A stretch of 64,000 nucleotides of DNA from a virus, in IMG/VR virus record IMGVR_UViG_3300031524_001640, positions 78,807-142,806 of that record; one strand, 5' to 3'. The notes under the pieces were generated by a model. That model did no database searches, was not told the DNA's origin, and was given only the letters and a program-made list of their open reading frames with translations. Positions 1 through 7,913 of the stretch are shown here, one piece after another. Position 1 is the stretch's first letter. The number at the start of each line of letters is the position of its first letter. The position numbers and the translations under genes are program-made.

Positions 1-411
1 ATGTCATCCATCGAGTCCCAAGCAGGCATGTTGCAACTCGATTATAGAAGTGGAAGAGCCCCTGACAATGATGTCTTCTCTTCTAAAGAGTTCGGGATGC
101 CTAACGCAGACGGTGACTTCACTGATTCCGATGGGCAATCTTGGTCAGCGGATACAGTCTTAATAAGACAACCATTAGACATAAGTGAAATGTCTTTAGG
201 TTGGGTTCAGGAAACTAATGACAAGTTATTCAGGAACCTAACACCTATGGAAAGGAATATCCTTCGAATGGTGTGGGTTCTTGAATATAGTTGGAAGGAT
301 GTTGGTGCCGTTCTTGGCTGTGATAGCCAAACGGCTAAGAAAAGATATTCTGAAGTCATGCTATATCTTAAAGGACACGCAGTACGCCTTAGAAAAAAGC
401 CCTCTGTTTAG
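1..411 (+). CDS. Sigma-70 region 4-like helix-turn-helix protein
   Basis: A 136-residue protein whose residues about 79-125 look like a sigma-factor region 4 or related helix-turn-helix: a conserved LTPMERNILRM start, a WKDVGAVLG first helix and a SQTAKKRY recognition helix. The first 75 residues are acidic and of no recognised fold; the last ten are basic. A phage regulator of late transcription is a reasonable guess, but no region 2 is visible, so it is not a complete sigma factor. It is the only plus-strand gene here and converges on the late operon. The window begins exactly at its ATG, so an upstream extension or ribosome site cannot be judged. Confidence 0.6.
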   Translation: MSSIESQAGMLQLDYRSGRAPDNDVFSSKEFGMPNADGDFTDSDGQSWSADTVLIRQPLDISEMSLGWVQETNDKLFRNLTPMERNILRMVWVLEYSWKDVGAVLGCDSQTAKKRYSEVMLYLKGHAVRLRKKPSV

Positions 412-419
412 AGGGCTTT
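396..419 (+). terminator. Hairpin terminator after the HTH gene
   Basis: A perfect 9-bp stem (396-404 with 411-419, loop TGTTTA) overlaps the stop codon of the plus-strand gene. The stem is GC-rich in the middle and ends in a short T stretch (TTTACTT), as expected of an intrinsic terminator on the plus strand. Confidence 0.7.
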
Positions 420-440
420 ACTTATCCAGTAAAAACAAAT

Positions 441-477
441 AACGAAGAACAAATAAATCATTAATTTGTTCTTCGTT
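441..477 (-). terminator. Strong terminator at the end of the minus-strand late operon
   Basis: A perfect 14-bp inverted repeat (441-454 with 464-477, 9-base loop). Read on the minus strand it is followed by TATTTGTTTTTA, a good T-rich tail. It lies 3' of the last late gene, so it probably ends the whole minus-strand unit. The rest of 412-649 is AT-rich and shows no gene. Confidence 0.75.
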
Positions 478-649
478 GCTATTTATAGGAAACTTCTTTA
501 TAATCCTTGGTTATATCTCTTACAGATTTGATATCTATTGTATATTGTTATAGTTTTATTTGTTTATTGTTTCTATTGTTAACAAGTGATATCAAAAAAT
601 GCTACTTGAAGTTTCTTCGACCTTTTTTTTAACCGGATAAGATTGAACC

Positions 650-1552
650 CTAATTTGCCCCGATGACCTGCCAATTACTACCGTCTGAAACTACCTGTAC
701 AAACTGATTCTTGTTAAGAAGTTGATAGTTTGGTAATATATCTATAGTTTGGCTATTAATAGTTATAATGTTCACAATTCCAACATCCGTATCTGCCTTC
801 TTGATGTAATACACTTTACTTAGAAGGGTGGTAGCGTCCGGCAACGTAATGGTAACCTCTCCTGAACCCGGTGTACACAATAGCAGCCCATCTGTGATAA
901 GGAGTGGGCGGTCCACATTTGTTGAGGCTATAGAAAGACTTGGAGGTGTGACCCAAACCACAGCACTACCTGTAGAGGTAAGAATTTGACCATTGACCCC
1001 TACTGAAGCTTCTGAATCTTTAAGTGTGCTAGTAATTGAAACATTAGGAACGACTAGATCTTCAATGGATAAAACACCATTAACATCAATCCCACTGTTT
1101 AACACACCAGCGAAAGCTCCTTGATTATTCCACTGCAGTTGACCGTTGTTGCCACCTGCGGTAGTCGCTTGTGGGTTAATAGTGGCTACGATGTTTCCAT
1201 TACCAACATCAGTAAAATTAACGCTAGCACTATTTTGTAGATTCAGTAATGTTTGTGAAGAACCATTTGCGTTGTTAACCTGAAGAACTACACCGGCATT
1301 ACTTCCTTTGGAGGTTGTTATACTGCTTAGAGCAGTTTGCACGACAGCAAGTGCAGACTTTAAGTCATCTATCTGGCTCTGTACCACTAAAGCATATTGG
1401 CTTAGGGTAGTTGTCATCCCTCTTACTTCACGAGACAAAGTCTGGGTGACCCCATACGCTCCAGTGGGCAAACCTTGCCCGTCTAAAGCAGCCACCTGCT
1501 GTGTTAAAGCGTCTACCATCTGTGATAGCTGTTGTGTTGTATAGTCACTCAT
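650..1552 (-). CDS. Tail fibre-like protein with the shared C-terminal module
   Basis: A 300-residue protein. Residues 1-75 are rich in Q, L and V in a coiled-coil-like pattern; residues about 133-200 carry the NNGQLQWNNQGAF type of segment common in phage fibres. The last 85 residues (ending NWQVIGAN) are almost the same as the end of the 387-residue protein at 6722-7885. It is the last gene of the late operon. A trimeric fibre or adhesin with a common C-terminal head is the likeliest reading; the receptor is unknown. Confidence 0.6.
   Translation of the reverse strand: MSDYTTQQLSQMVDALTQQVAALDGQGLPTGAYGVTQTLSREVRGMTTTLSQYALVVQSQIDDLKSALAVVQTALSSITTSKGSNAGVVLQVNNANGSSQTLLNLQNSASVNFTDVGNGNIVATINPQATTAGGNNGQLQWNNQGAFAGVLNSGIDVNGVLSIEDLVVPNVSITSTLKDSEASVGVNGQILTSTGSAVVWVTPPSLSIASTNVDRPLLITDGLLLCTPGSGEVTITLPDATTLLSKVYYIKKADTDVGIVNIITINSQTIDILPNYQLLNKNQFVQVVSDGSNWQVIGAN
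653..907 (-). repeat. Shared fibre C-terminal module, copy 1
   Basis: Encodes the last 85 residues of the 300-residue protein. It matches the end of the protein at 6722-7885, sharing runs such as FVQVVSDGSNWQVIGAN and VYYIKK. The match is clear at protein level; the DNA has drifted. Confidence 0.85.
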
Positions 1553-1561
1553 TAGTTTTCT

Positions 1562-2092
1562 CTACTGATGGAGTAGAGCTCCTTCCTTACCTAAATATTG
1601 CCTACTATTTAAAAGACTAGAGCCCATCTCTTGAGCTGCCTTCTGCCGCATTGTATATGCTATTTCATTATCTTCGTAGTTACCACCGAAATGCATTCGT
1701 TTTTGGTATTCACCAACGTCTTTGAACTCAGTGACAGCAGATTCTACATTTCTTCTAATGCTCTTGTCCATACCAATATTAACCGCTGCACCCACTACAC
1801 CACCAATTACTGCTCCTAAACCCGGAATTGGGATTATCGCCTGTCCTAAAGTTGCAAATGCTGTTACTGTGGCATAACCTGTTACTGCTGTAGCAGCAGC
1901 ACCAAGACCAGAGGCGACTTTGTTGCCTCTTTTACCATATATCGTAGACGCAGCTATATCTGTTAAAGCTATAAAGGGGAAAACTCTTTTAGCAAATGCC
2001 CCAAACTTATCATGCTGAGCAAATATTTGCAGTGCGCCTTCGCCTACATCTCCAACTTGTCCTAATGTATAGCTACCTATTGGTGTGAACAT
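1562..2092 (-). CDS. Small membrane-associated virion-like protein
   Basis: A 176-residue protein I do not recognise with certainty. Residues about 60-107 are hydrophobic and rich in Gly and Ala, with one or two likely membrane-spanning or amphipathic helices. The end (MRQKAAQEMGSSLLNSRQYL, then GKEGALLHQ) resembles a tail motif I associate with ends of large phage virion proteins. It sits between a fibre gene and an endonuclease gene, three bases from the latter. A minor virion protein is the best guess. Confidence 0.4.
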   Translation of the reverse strand: MFTPIGSYTLGQVGDVGEGALQIFAQHDKFGAFAKRVFPFIALTDIAASTIYGKRGNKVASGLGAAATAVTGYATVTAFATLGQAIIPIPGLGAVIGGVVGAAVNIGMDKSIRRNVESAVTEFKDVGEYQKRMHFGGNYEDNEIAYTMRQKAAQEMGSSLLNSRQYLGKEGALLHQ

Positions 2093-2094
2093 AT

Positions 2095-2511
2095 TTATCC
2101 TTGATTAGCTAGAGTTTTTAGCATAGCTCTTACTCTATTAGGCTCTTTCTTTACTTCACATTCCCAAATAACTATTAGATCATAGCCACGATTCCTGAAA
2201 TAGGCGTATCGTCGACCATCTTTTATCTGTGCTATTTTCTGATTTTGGGTTGGCTCCTTATTACAAATCATACAGCCGTGCCAATAACAACCATTTAATT
2301 CTACTATAGTGCGTGGAGGTAGGAAAACATCTACGTGGCATCTTCCTATTGCTTTCTCTCGCACAAATGGGATTTCTTCCTCTTTTAACCACCCACCTAC
2401 TGTGATTTCTAAACTACTTCTAGGTCTTCGCCGATTAGCTTTACGTATCGCGCTATATGGTATAGATTTGCGTGGAGGACGTCTTATCTTCGGCTTTCTA
2501 ATTCTTCCCAT
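2095..2511 (-). CDS. Vsr-like free-standing endonuclease
   Basis: A 138-residue protein with the pattern of very-short-patch-repair (Vsr) and related PD-(D/E)XK endonucleases: E35, a CHVDVFLP strand with D61, the block ELNGCYWHGC with H78, and a late YDLIVIWECEV strand. Cys75, Cys80 and Cys83 could hold a zinc as in Vsr. The first 30 residues are strongly basic. There is no cytosine methyltransferase beside it, which argues against a classical mismatch-repair role; Vsr-like enzymes also act as mobile endonucleases in phages. The upstream GAGGG is close to the ATG. Confidence 0.75.
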   Translation of the reverse strand: MGRIRKPKIRRPPRKSIPYSAIRKANRRRPRSSLEITVGGWLKEEEIPFVREKAIGRCHVDVFLPPRTIVELNGCYWHGCMICNKEPTQNQKIAQIKDGRRYAYFRNRGYDLIVIWECEVKKEPNRVRAMLKTLANQG

Positions 2512-2539
2512 AGCCCTCTTTATATAATTTATACATTAA

Positions 2540-3511
2540 TTACCAACTACTCTCGGAACTAACAGCACCAGTACTACTCATTGTACCAGTGAACGGTCCA
2601 TAAACGGTTCCACTTCGAACGTTAGCAGCACCCGGATCAGCTGGCACCACCGTAGCATGGCTATTTACAACCCCAAGCGTATAACTAGCATCCTTCGGAT
2701 AGAGAATGTAACTAGTAGCTGAAGGGGTAAATAGAACTGGAGTCAGTGCACCCAGTCCTTTTAATCCATTAATCAATGAGCCTGTGAGTGTAATAGTGGA
2801 AGTACCAGTATTACATCCTGTAGCTGCAGTTGTATTTGAACCTATGCAGTTGCCAATAATAGTAGTTGCCCCGGTCCCCACAAGATTCATACCATAGGAT
2901 GATCCACTTCCGCTACCTGCGGTCACGTTGCCAATTATGGTTGTAAGACCATTTCCAGACACACTGTAATACCCATAAGTTGACGATGTTGTCCCACCTG
3001 TTATACCACCAATAATATATAGAGCCACCGTTCCATGAGTGGTAGATACACCATAAGCGGAAGCTACACTGCCTCCAGTGATATAACCGCATATAGTTCC
3101 ACCACCACTGGTTCCTGACACAACTAGCGCTGGTGATTTAGTGGCTGTGACGTTCATATGTGTAATGATATTGGTTGCAGTTGCATAAGTGAATCCACCA
3201 CCATTCGTCGTGTTCGTCTGAATGGTTGGAGTAGTGCCCCCAGTGCCACATACTCCAGCGCTGGCTCCGCTCCAGCCTGACCCCGGTTCGGTGGTGATGG
3301 CGATAGCAGAACAGCCGTTGGAGTCGAAGACATCCGTGCTCGTACCACTGCCCCAAGCCAGCGTTGCTCCACTCCCAGTGACGCAGTTTCCTCCGGAAGT
3401 GGCGTGCCACGTAATTGCGCTAGCATTGGCTGTCCCACTATCCGCATACCAAGTCGCCGCATGAAGAGCTCCAGCACATAGTATTATACAAATTAAGAGT
3501 AGTTGTTTCAT
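2540..3511 (-). CDS. Secreted repeat-rich beta protein
   Basis: A 323-residue protein with a clear signal peptide (residues 1-18, MKQLLLICIILCAGALHA, likely cut after HA). The rest is rich in G, T and S with short repeats around TTIIGN and GGTxxSxYG, suggesting a beta-helix or beta-solenoid. A Sec signal is unusual for a virion protein, so the product may be exported by the infected cell or be of host origin. A good AGGAG site lies 4-5 bases before the ATG. It is 7 bases after the SGNH gene, which has the same kind of signal. Confidence 0.5.
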   Translation of the reverse strand: MKQLLLICIILCAGALHAATWYADSGTANASAITWHATSGGNCVTGSGATLAWGSGTSTDVFDSNGCSAIAITTEPGSGWSGASAGVCGTGGTTPTIQTNTTNGGGFTYATATNIITHMNVTATKSPALVVSGTSGGGTICGYITGGSVASAYGVSTTHGTVALYIIGGITGGTTSSTYGYYSVSGNGLTTIIGNVTAGSGSGSSYGMNLVGTGATTIIGNCIGSNTTAATGCNTGTSTITLTGSLINGLKGLGALTPVLFTPSATSYILYPKDASYTLGVVNSHATVVPADPGAANVRSGTVYGPFTGTMSSTGAVSSESSW

Positions 3512-3518
3512 AAATCTC

Positions 3519-6500
3519 CTATCTCGTTGTTGTCATTGTGCAACGGAGTACCGTACTAATTCCATCTGCCACAAAGGTCCAGTTTGTCCAAGCGTTCGAT
3601 GCAATGGTGTAATGAGTTCCGCTCACCGTACCACTTGCCCATGAATTTGTTGCTGTGACTGCCCCAGTCAATAAGGCATTAGCGCTATTGTCCGCTACGT
3701 TTCCAGTCGAAGAACCGTTGTTATCCGAGTAGCATTTAACGGCTGTAGCTGTGTACGTTACCCCGTAGACATTAAGACATCGCGCTGGTAAATTATATGT
3801 GCCGGCTGTAATCGCAGCCCCACCATTCCATAATCCTACTGAGCATGGTTCTATAGTATATTGTGTTGGAAGTGTATAAACCGCAGGCGCGACCCATGAT
3901 CTCACACCGGCAGTAGTAGACGAAAGATAATAATTATTCGCAGCCGGAAGACCTAAGTACCCTTCCGAGCCACCCGATGCACCAAGCATCGAACATCCTA
4001 CTGCACTACTTGTCGCTGTGTTACAAGCAAAGCTAGTACCGTATGGATAACTGGGATTGTTAGCCACTGTGATTCCAGCGCCGTTATTCAGGCCTAGTGT
4101 GTTTTGCGCAGCGTTGGCGCTTCCGTTTGTCGTAAAGGTACTGGGCGGAAGTGTCAACCCCTTCGACGTTAAGCTGGACATGTTCATGTAAGATGCCGCA
4201 GCACCCGGCACGGACATGAAGTTATAGGTAAATGCCGGATTCGTTCCGGTGCCCATTGCGCCTTGGAGGTAGCCACAGAAATTTGCCGCCGCCGACCCAT
4301 TCCAGCCCGATCCGCACAGGCCCAGGTAGTAACTGTTTATATTTGCTCCGCTGGTAGCCACGCCGGCAGGCCCAGCGTAGATGCTCTGGAAAGTTTGATT
4401 AGCACTCCACGGGTTGCTTATTGTGTAATCTGCAAGGGTTGGCGAAGCTATTGGACTAAATTGCCCAACTGGATTCCAATAAATGCCTCCGTTTACAATC
4501 AACGAGATACCAGAGTGGGCTGAGAGTGTGGAGGGTATGTGGGCATCAAGTATAGCCCCTCCTGATGCAGTGATCGAGCTACCTGTTGAGCTGTTGTTGT
4601 AAATCCAGAATGGGCCGAGATTGCCAGTCAACGCAGGAAGCACGACAGCGTTCCCATTCGTTAGGACTGCACCAGAAGTGGACGATAGAGTGACAGTGCC
4701 TGCATCAGAGACTTGGTTCAGAGCAAGAGAAGTCGGTGCAGAAGAACCACTAGTTCCACTGAAAGCACCAATTGGGTTGTAGTAAATACCCGAATTGACT
4801 ACAAAAGAAACTCCAGTACCCGGTGCGATTGGAAATAACGCTGAAAGATGTGGATTGGCTACTGCCCCACCTGTAAAGGAAACCGCACTACTTACTAAAC
4901 CGTTATTAAAGACCCAGAATGGTCCAACATTTCCAGTCATCGCCGGAAATATAAGAGGTTGGCCGTTTGACAGCACAACCCCAGAAGTCGGAGTCAGAGT
5001 AAACGTAGCGCTTGGCGTGACTTGACTCAAGTTTAATGAGCTGGTTGTAGATGAAGACGAGTTCGCGGACCCACTGCCTCCTGGCAACTTCATCATATGG
5101 TTATAAGCCAAGGACATCTGCCAGTAACCGCCTGTAATGCCCGTTGTTGGGTCGTTCCCATTTGGATGGAAGTCGTCGTGGTGTTGCTTCGACGTAGACC
5201 CTACATCTGCTGTGGTAGTCCACGCGACTGAGTTAAACCCCGGCTGGCTAAATGTTATAGTGTTACCAGAGATACTATTAACGCTCCAGAAGTGGGTGTT
5301 TGAAAGTTCTGTGTGCGTCGTGGTTCCCCAGATCGTGTGATAGTCACCGACATACACCCCAGCGGGGATCGGCAACGTCGAAACCACCGTCAGAACCGAT
5401 ACGCCATCGTAGGCCGTAGTGCTGATCGGGACATACGCGTTGTCGAGATAGAAACTGGCTACGTCGCTACACCCAAGCGGCTGGATCGGACTTGCCGGGA
5501 AGCTCGCGTAATCTCCCGCAAGGCCGCATACATAATAGGCATTCAATCCATCGTTCTGTACTAAGGAAAGGTCAGTCTGAATCATTCCGTCATAAACATT
5601 GGTGGGGTCTGATGGATATGTCTCTGTTCTCGTTACTCCGCCTTCCCAAAGGCTAGGTGGCCCGCCTGCAACTGGGGTAGATGCTGCGATACCTGTTCCG
5701 GGTGTTGCTGCAGCGATAAAACTGAATCCCATGCCAGAGCCGGTCGCTCCAGTAACTGTGAAGGTAAGAATATGAAAACCAGCGGACACTGGGTATCGCC
5801 CTGCCAATGGTGCTGATTGTGGTCCTCCACTCGTTCCAATAGGTGGGGCGAAGACATTGTTGTGTGTGCATATACAATTTCCAGCGGTTCCGGGGTTACC
5901 ACTGTTTAATGTATCAACTGTTATACCATCTATGGCGAGAGTCGCCTGACCACTATTTCCATCCAATTGTTCATACTGAACATATATTGGTCCGCCAGTT
6001 GTCGTGATCGGAACAGTGAGCGTGGACCCGTTCGCGTTCGACTCAAGCGTCGGAGCTAGTGTGCCAATGCGAGATGTATTCAGTACCCAAGTCCCACTCT
6101 GTACAATCGCTCCATTTGTGGCTTGGACTGTATTACTCAACGGGATTAAAGCACGCGATAGAACGGCAAGATGTGATTTTACAAAGATAGCTTTTTGGTT
6201 CACTGATGAACCATAGTTAGCACCATCATTTAAACCGTCTTGCAAGGTCATTCGTGGTGCTGCTCCATAGGCGAATGGACCTAGTGGGTACAGTTGTAAC
6301 TGAGCCACATCGGGCATCATAGAACCGTCCCAAGCAACGATGTTCGTTACGCCGGGTGTCTGCAAACCAAGAAAGTAATTGAATCCGTTTCCATCGTCGA
6401 TATTGTTCCCGCCGTAAGCTCCCTTGGCTGTTGAGTCGCCCATTGCAAGTAGCCCGGAAGGTTGCCATCCTGAAATATTCGATGAATTAAAATTACCGGT

Positions 6501-6722
6501 TGCATCGAGTTCAGCTAACTTTGTCCAGTTTGCCGAAGTAGTACAAGGACTAGCATTACACTTATATAACCCAGTCCCAGAAACATTAAACAACGATCCC
6601 TGAGCAGCTCCTGTGGGTAGACTGCTGCCATAACGAATAGGGGTAGACACACCACCTTGCTGACCTAATAGAGTAAGGCTAGCAAATATAGTAAATATCG
6701 CGATGCGTAGTAGATTTTTCAT
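3519..6722 (-). CDS. Secreted SGNH/GDSL-type hydrolase with repeats
   Basis: A 1067-residue protein. Residues 1-20 form a signal peptide. An SGNH esterase-like fold is suggested by LLAMGDSTAKG (S97, block I), GLND (163-166, block III) and HHDDFHP (D516-x-x-H519, block V), with a long beta-rich insertion at about 200-360. Residues 562-757 hold two tandem repeats of about 95-100 residues; the end is fibre-like. It could remove acyl groups from surface glycans, as hydrolase adhesins do. Its start overlaps the previous stop by one base. Base composition is visibly higher in G+C than in the tail genes (33 of 60 at 5401-5460), a sign of transfer. Confidence 0.65.
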   Translation of the reverse strand: MKNLLRIAIFTIFASLTLLGQQGGVSTPIRYGSSLPTGAAQGSLFNVSGTGLYKCNASPCTTSANWTKLAELDATGNFNSSNISGWQPSGLLAMGDSTAKGAYGGNNIDDGNGFNYFLGLQTPGVTNIVAWDGSMMPDVAQLQLYPLGPFAYGAAPRMTLQDGLNDGANYGSSVNQKAIFVKSHLAVLSRALIPLSNTVQATNGAIVQSGTWVLNTSRIGTLAPTLESNANGSTLTVPITTTGGPIYVQYEQLDGNSGQATLAIDGITVDTLNSGNPGTAGNCICTHNNVFAPPIGTSGGPQSAPLAGRYPVSAGFHILTFTVTGATGSGMGFSFIAAATPGTGIAASTPVAGGPPSLWEGGVTRTETYPSDPTNVYDGMIQTDLSLVQNDGLNAYYVCGLAGDYASFPASPIQPLGCSDVASFYLDNAYVPISTTAYDGVSVLTVVSTLPIPAGVYVGDYHTIWGTTTHTELSNTHFWSVNSISGNTITFSQPGFNSVAWTTTADVGSTSKQHHDDFHPNGNDPTTGITGGYWQMSLAYNHMMKLPGGSGSANSSSSTTSSLNLSQVTPSATFTLTPTSGVVLSNGQPLIFPAMTGNVGPFWVFNNGLVSSAVSFTGGAVANPHLSALFPIAPGTGVSFVVNSGIYYNPIGAFSGTSGSSAPTSLALNQVSDAGTVTLSSTSGAVLTNGNAVVLPALTGNLGPFWIYNNSSTGSSITASGGAILDAHIPSTLSAHSGISLIVNGGIYWNPVGQFSPIASPTLADYTISNPWSANQTFQSIYAGPAGVATSGANINSYYLGLCGSGWNGSAAANFCGYLQGAMGTGTNPAFTYNFMSVPGAAASYMNMSSLTSKGLTLPPSTFTTNGSANAAQNTLGLNNGAGITVANNPSYPYGTSFACNTATSSAVGCSMLGASGGSEGYLGLPAANNYYLSSTTAGVRSWVAPAVYTLPTQYTIEPCSVGLWNGGAAITAGTYNLPARCLNVYGVTYTATAVKCYSDNNGSSTGNVADNSANALLTGAVTATNSWASGTVSGTHYTIASNAWTNWTFVADGISTVLRCTMTTTR
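4452..5039 (-). repeat. Two tandem protein repeats in the SGNH protein
   Basis: Residues about 562-657 and 665-757 align: both run through a L-L-Q-V start, a TSGxVLxNG segment, LTGNxGPFW-type segment, and end with NSGIYYNPIG or NGGIYWNPVG. They are probably beta domains of a stalk or binding unit. Confidence 0.75.
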
Positions 6723-7885
6723 TAATTAGCTCCGATTACTTGCCAGTTGCTACCGTCACTCACGACTTGTACAAACTGACCTTTGTTAACCAAATTGTAT
6801 CCTATATTAGAATCAATCGTTTGACTGCTAGTTGTAATAATATTTACTGATCCAACACCAGTATCAACCTTTTTAATGTAGTATACATACGAAGCGTATG
6901 GAACTGCGCTAGGTAGTGTTAAGGTTATCCCACCTGAACCAGAAGTACAAAGGAAAACACTGTTCGTTGCAGAAGTAATATTACGATTAGAATTTAACGG
7001 GACCGTAGTAGCACCTGTAGTAGGTACAATAGGTGCTGGTGTATTTGGCGATATTGGATACATATTACCAGTGGCATCTACAGTAAAACTCTGTGATGTA
7101 GTAGAACCAGGCGTTGTACTTATCGCGGCTGCGTTATGTACATTACTGGGCCAAGTAAAAGCGTGTCCTCCTACACCTTGTTGTGTTATTAAAAATGTAA
7201 CTACTTGCGCGCTTGATTGATTAATTACTACTGGCGCTGTTACATCACCACTTAGTGCCATTTGGAAGGTGAGTAATCCACTAGAAGGAGAACAATCAAA
7301 GGTTGGGGTGGCAGAATACGGCACTTCTGTTAAGGCTCTTGGTAATACGTTTGATCCTCCGGCCCCTAATCCTGCTACTACTTCTATGGCATTAATCTCT
7401 GCTTCCAAATTCTGTATGGTATTTAATATAGAGGTTATCTGCCCAGAAAAGTTATTTAATACCGCTGAAACATCATTCTGGTTGGTGGTAGCCAATCTAG
7501 ATTGTAGCGCTGCTAACTGAACCGTTTGATTACTAAGGGTAGTCTTAAACGTTTGTAACATACCATTTAATACTCTTAATGAGTCTGCTATACTTAGTGG
7601 GGAACCATTGGAAAAGAATAGTGAACTTGTATCACTAGTATCGCAATAGATAGTTCTACCTTCTACCCCAACTGGATCCGAAATTGGCAACATCGCGGTA
7701 TTAGGTAGAGAATTGAGTAAAACACGGACGGTATCATTTAAGAACGATACTACCGCCGCCAGATCGGTTAATTGCTCTCTTTCACAATCATTATAATCTT
7801 GTGAAGAGGGAGACCCATTTAAGGGAGCCGTTCTTAGAGTGGACACAAGCTCAATTGTTTCAAGATTTAGTGGTGATGTAGACAT
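6722..7885 (-). CDS. Tail fibre-like protein with the shared C-terminal module
   Basis: A 387-residue protein with a heptad-like segment at about 95-165 (a likely trimeric coiled coil), a beta-rich middle and the same 85-residue C-terminal module as the protein at 650-1552. The stop codon overlaps the start of the SGNH gene (TAATG). The upstream AGGAATAGATAATG gives a usable ribosome site, and a promoter-like TATACT motif lies just before it. The pair of fibres probably shares a common receptor-binding or oligomerising head. Function is inferred from context and sequence type only. Confidence 0.6.
   Translation of the reverse strand: MSTSPLNLETIELVSTLRTAPLNGSPSSQDYNDCEREQLTDLAAVVSFLNDTVRVLLNSLPNTAMLPISDPVGVEGRTIYCDTSDTSSLFFSNGSPLSIADSLRVLNGMLQTFKTTLSNQTVQLAALQSRLATTNQNDVSAVLNNFSGQITSILNTIQNLEAEINAIEVVAGLGAGGSNVLPRALTEVPYSATPTFDCSPSSGLLTFQMALSGDVTAPVVINQSSAQVVTFLITQQGVGGHAFTWPSNVHNAAAISTTPGSTTSQSFTVDATGNMYPISPNTPAPIVPTTGATTVPLNSNRNITSATNSVFLCTSGSGGITLTLPSAVPYASYVYYIKKVDTGVGSVNIITTSSQTIDSNIGYNLVNKGQFVQVVSDGSNWQVIGAN
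6725..6979 (-). repeat. Shared fibre C-terminal module, copy 2
   Basis: Encodes the last 85 residues of the 387-residue protein, homologous to the module at 653-907. Together the two copies bracket the SGNH, secreted repeat protein and Vsr-like genes. Confidence 0.85.
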
Positions 7886-7894
7886 TATCTATTC

Positions 7895-7907
7895 CTAAAT
7901 AGTATAC
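7895..7907 (-). promoter_or_regulatory. Candidate phage promoter motif (TATACT type)
   Basis: Minus strand GTATACTATTTAG, followed by GAATAG and then the start of the 387-residue gene at 7885. The same pattern (S-TATACTA-WW-TAG) occurs before the genes starting at 24704 and 49082, and a looser form before 51250. It resembles a -10 element; no convincing -35 is seen here. Confidence 0.35.
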
Positions 7908-7913
7908 CAAGAT

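Noticed and set aside
3138-3477. Two minus-strand frames of 90 and 107 codons
   Set aside because: They overlap the signal-peptide protein in other frames and read as Trp/His/Arg-rich shadow sequence.
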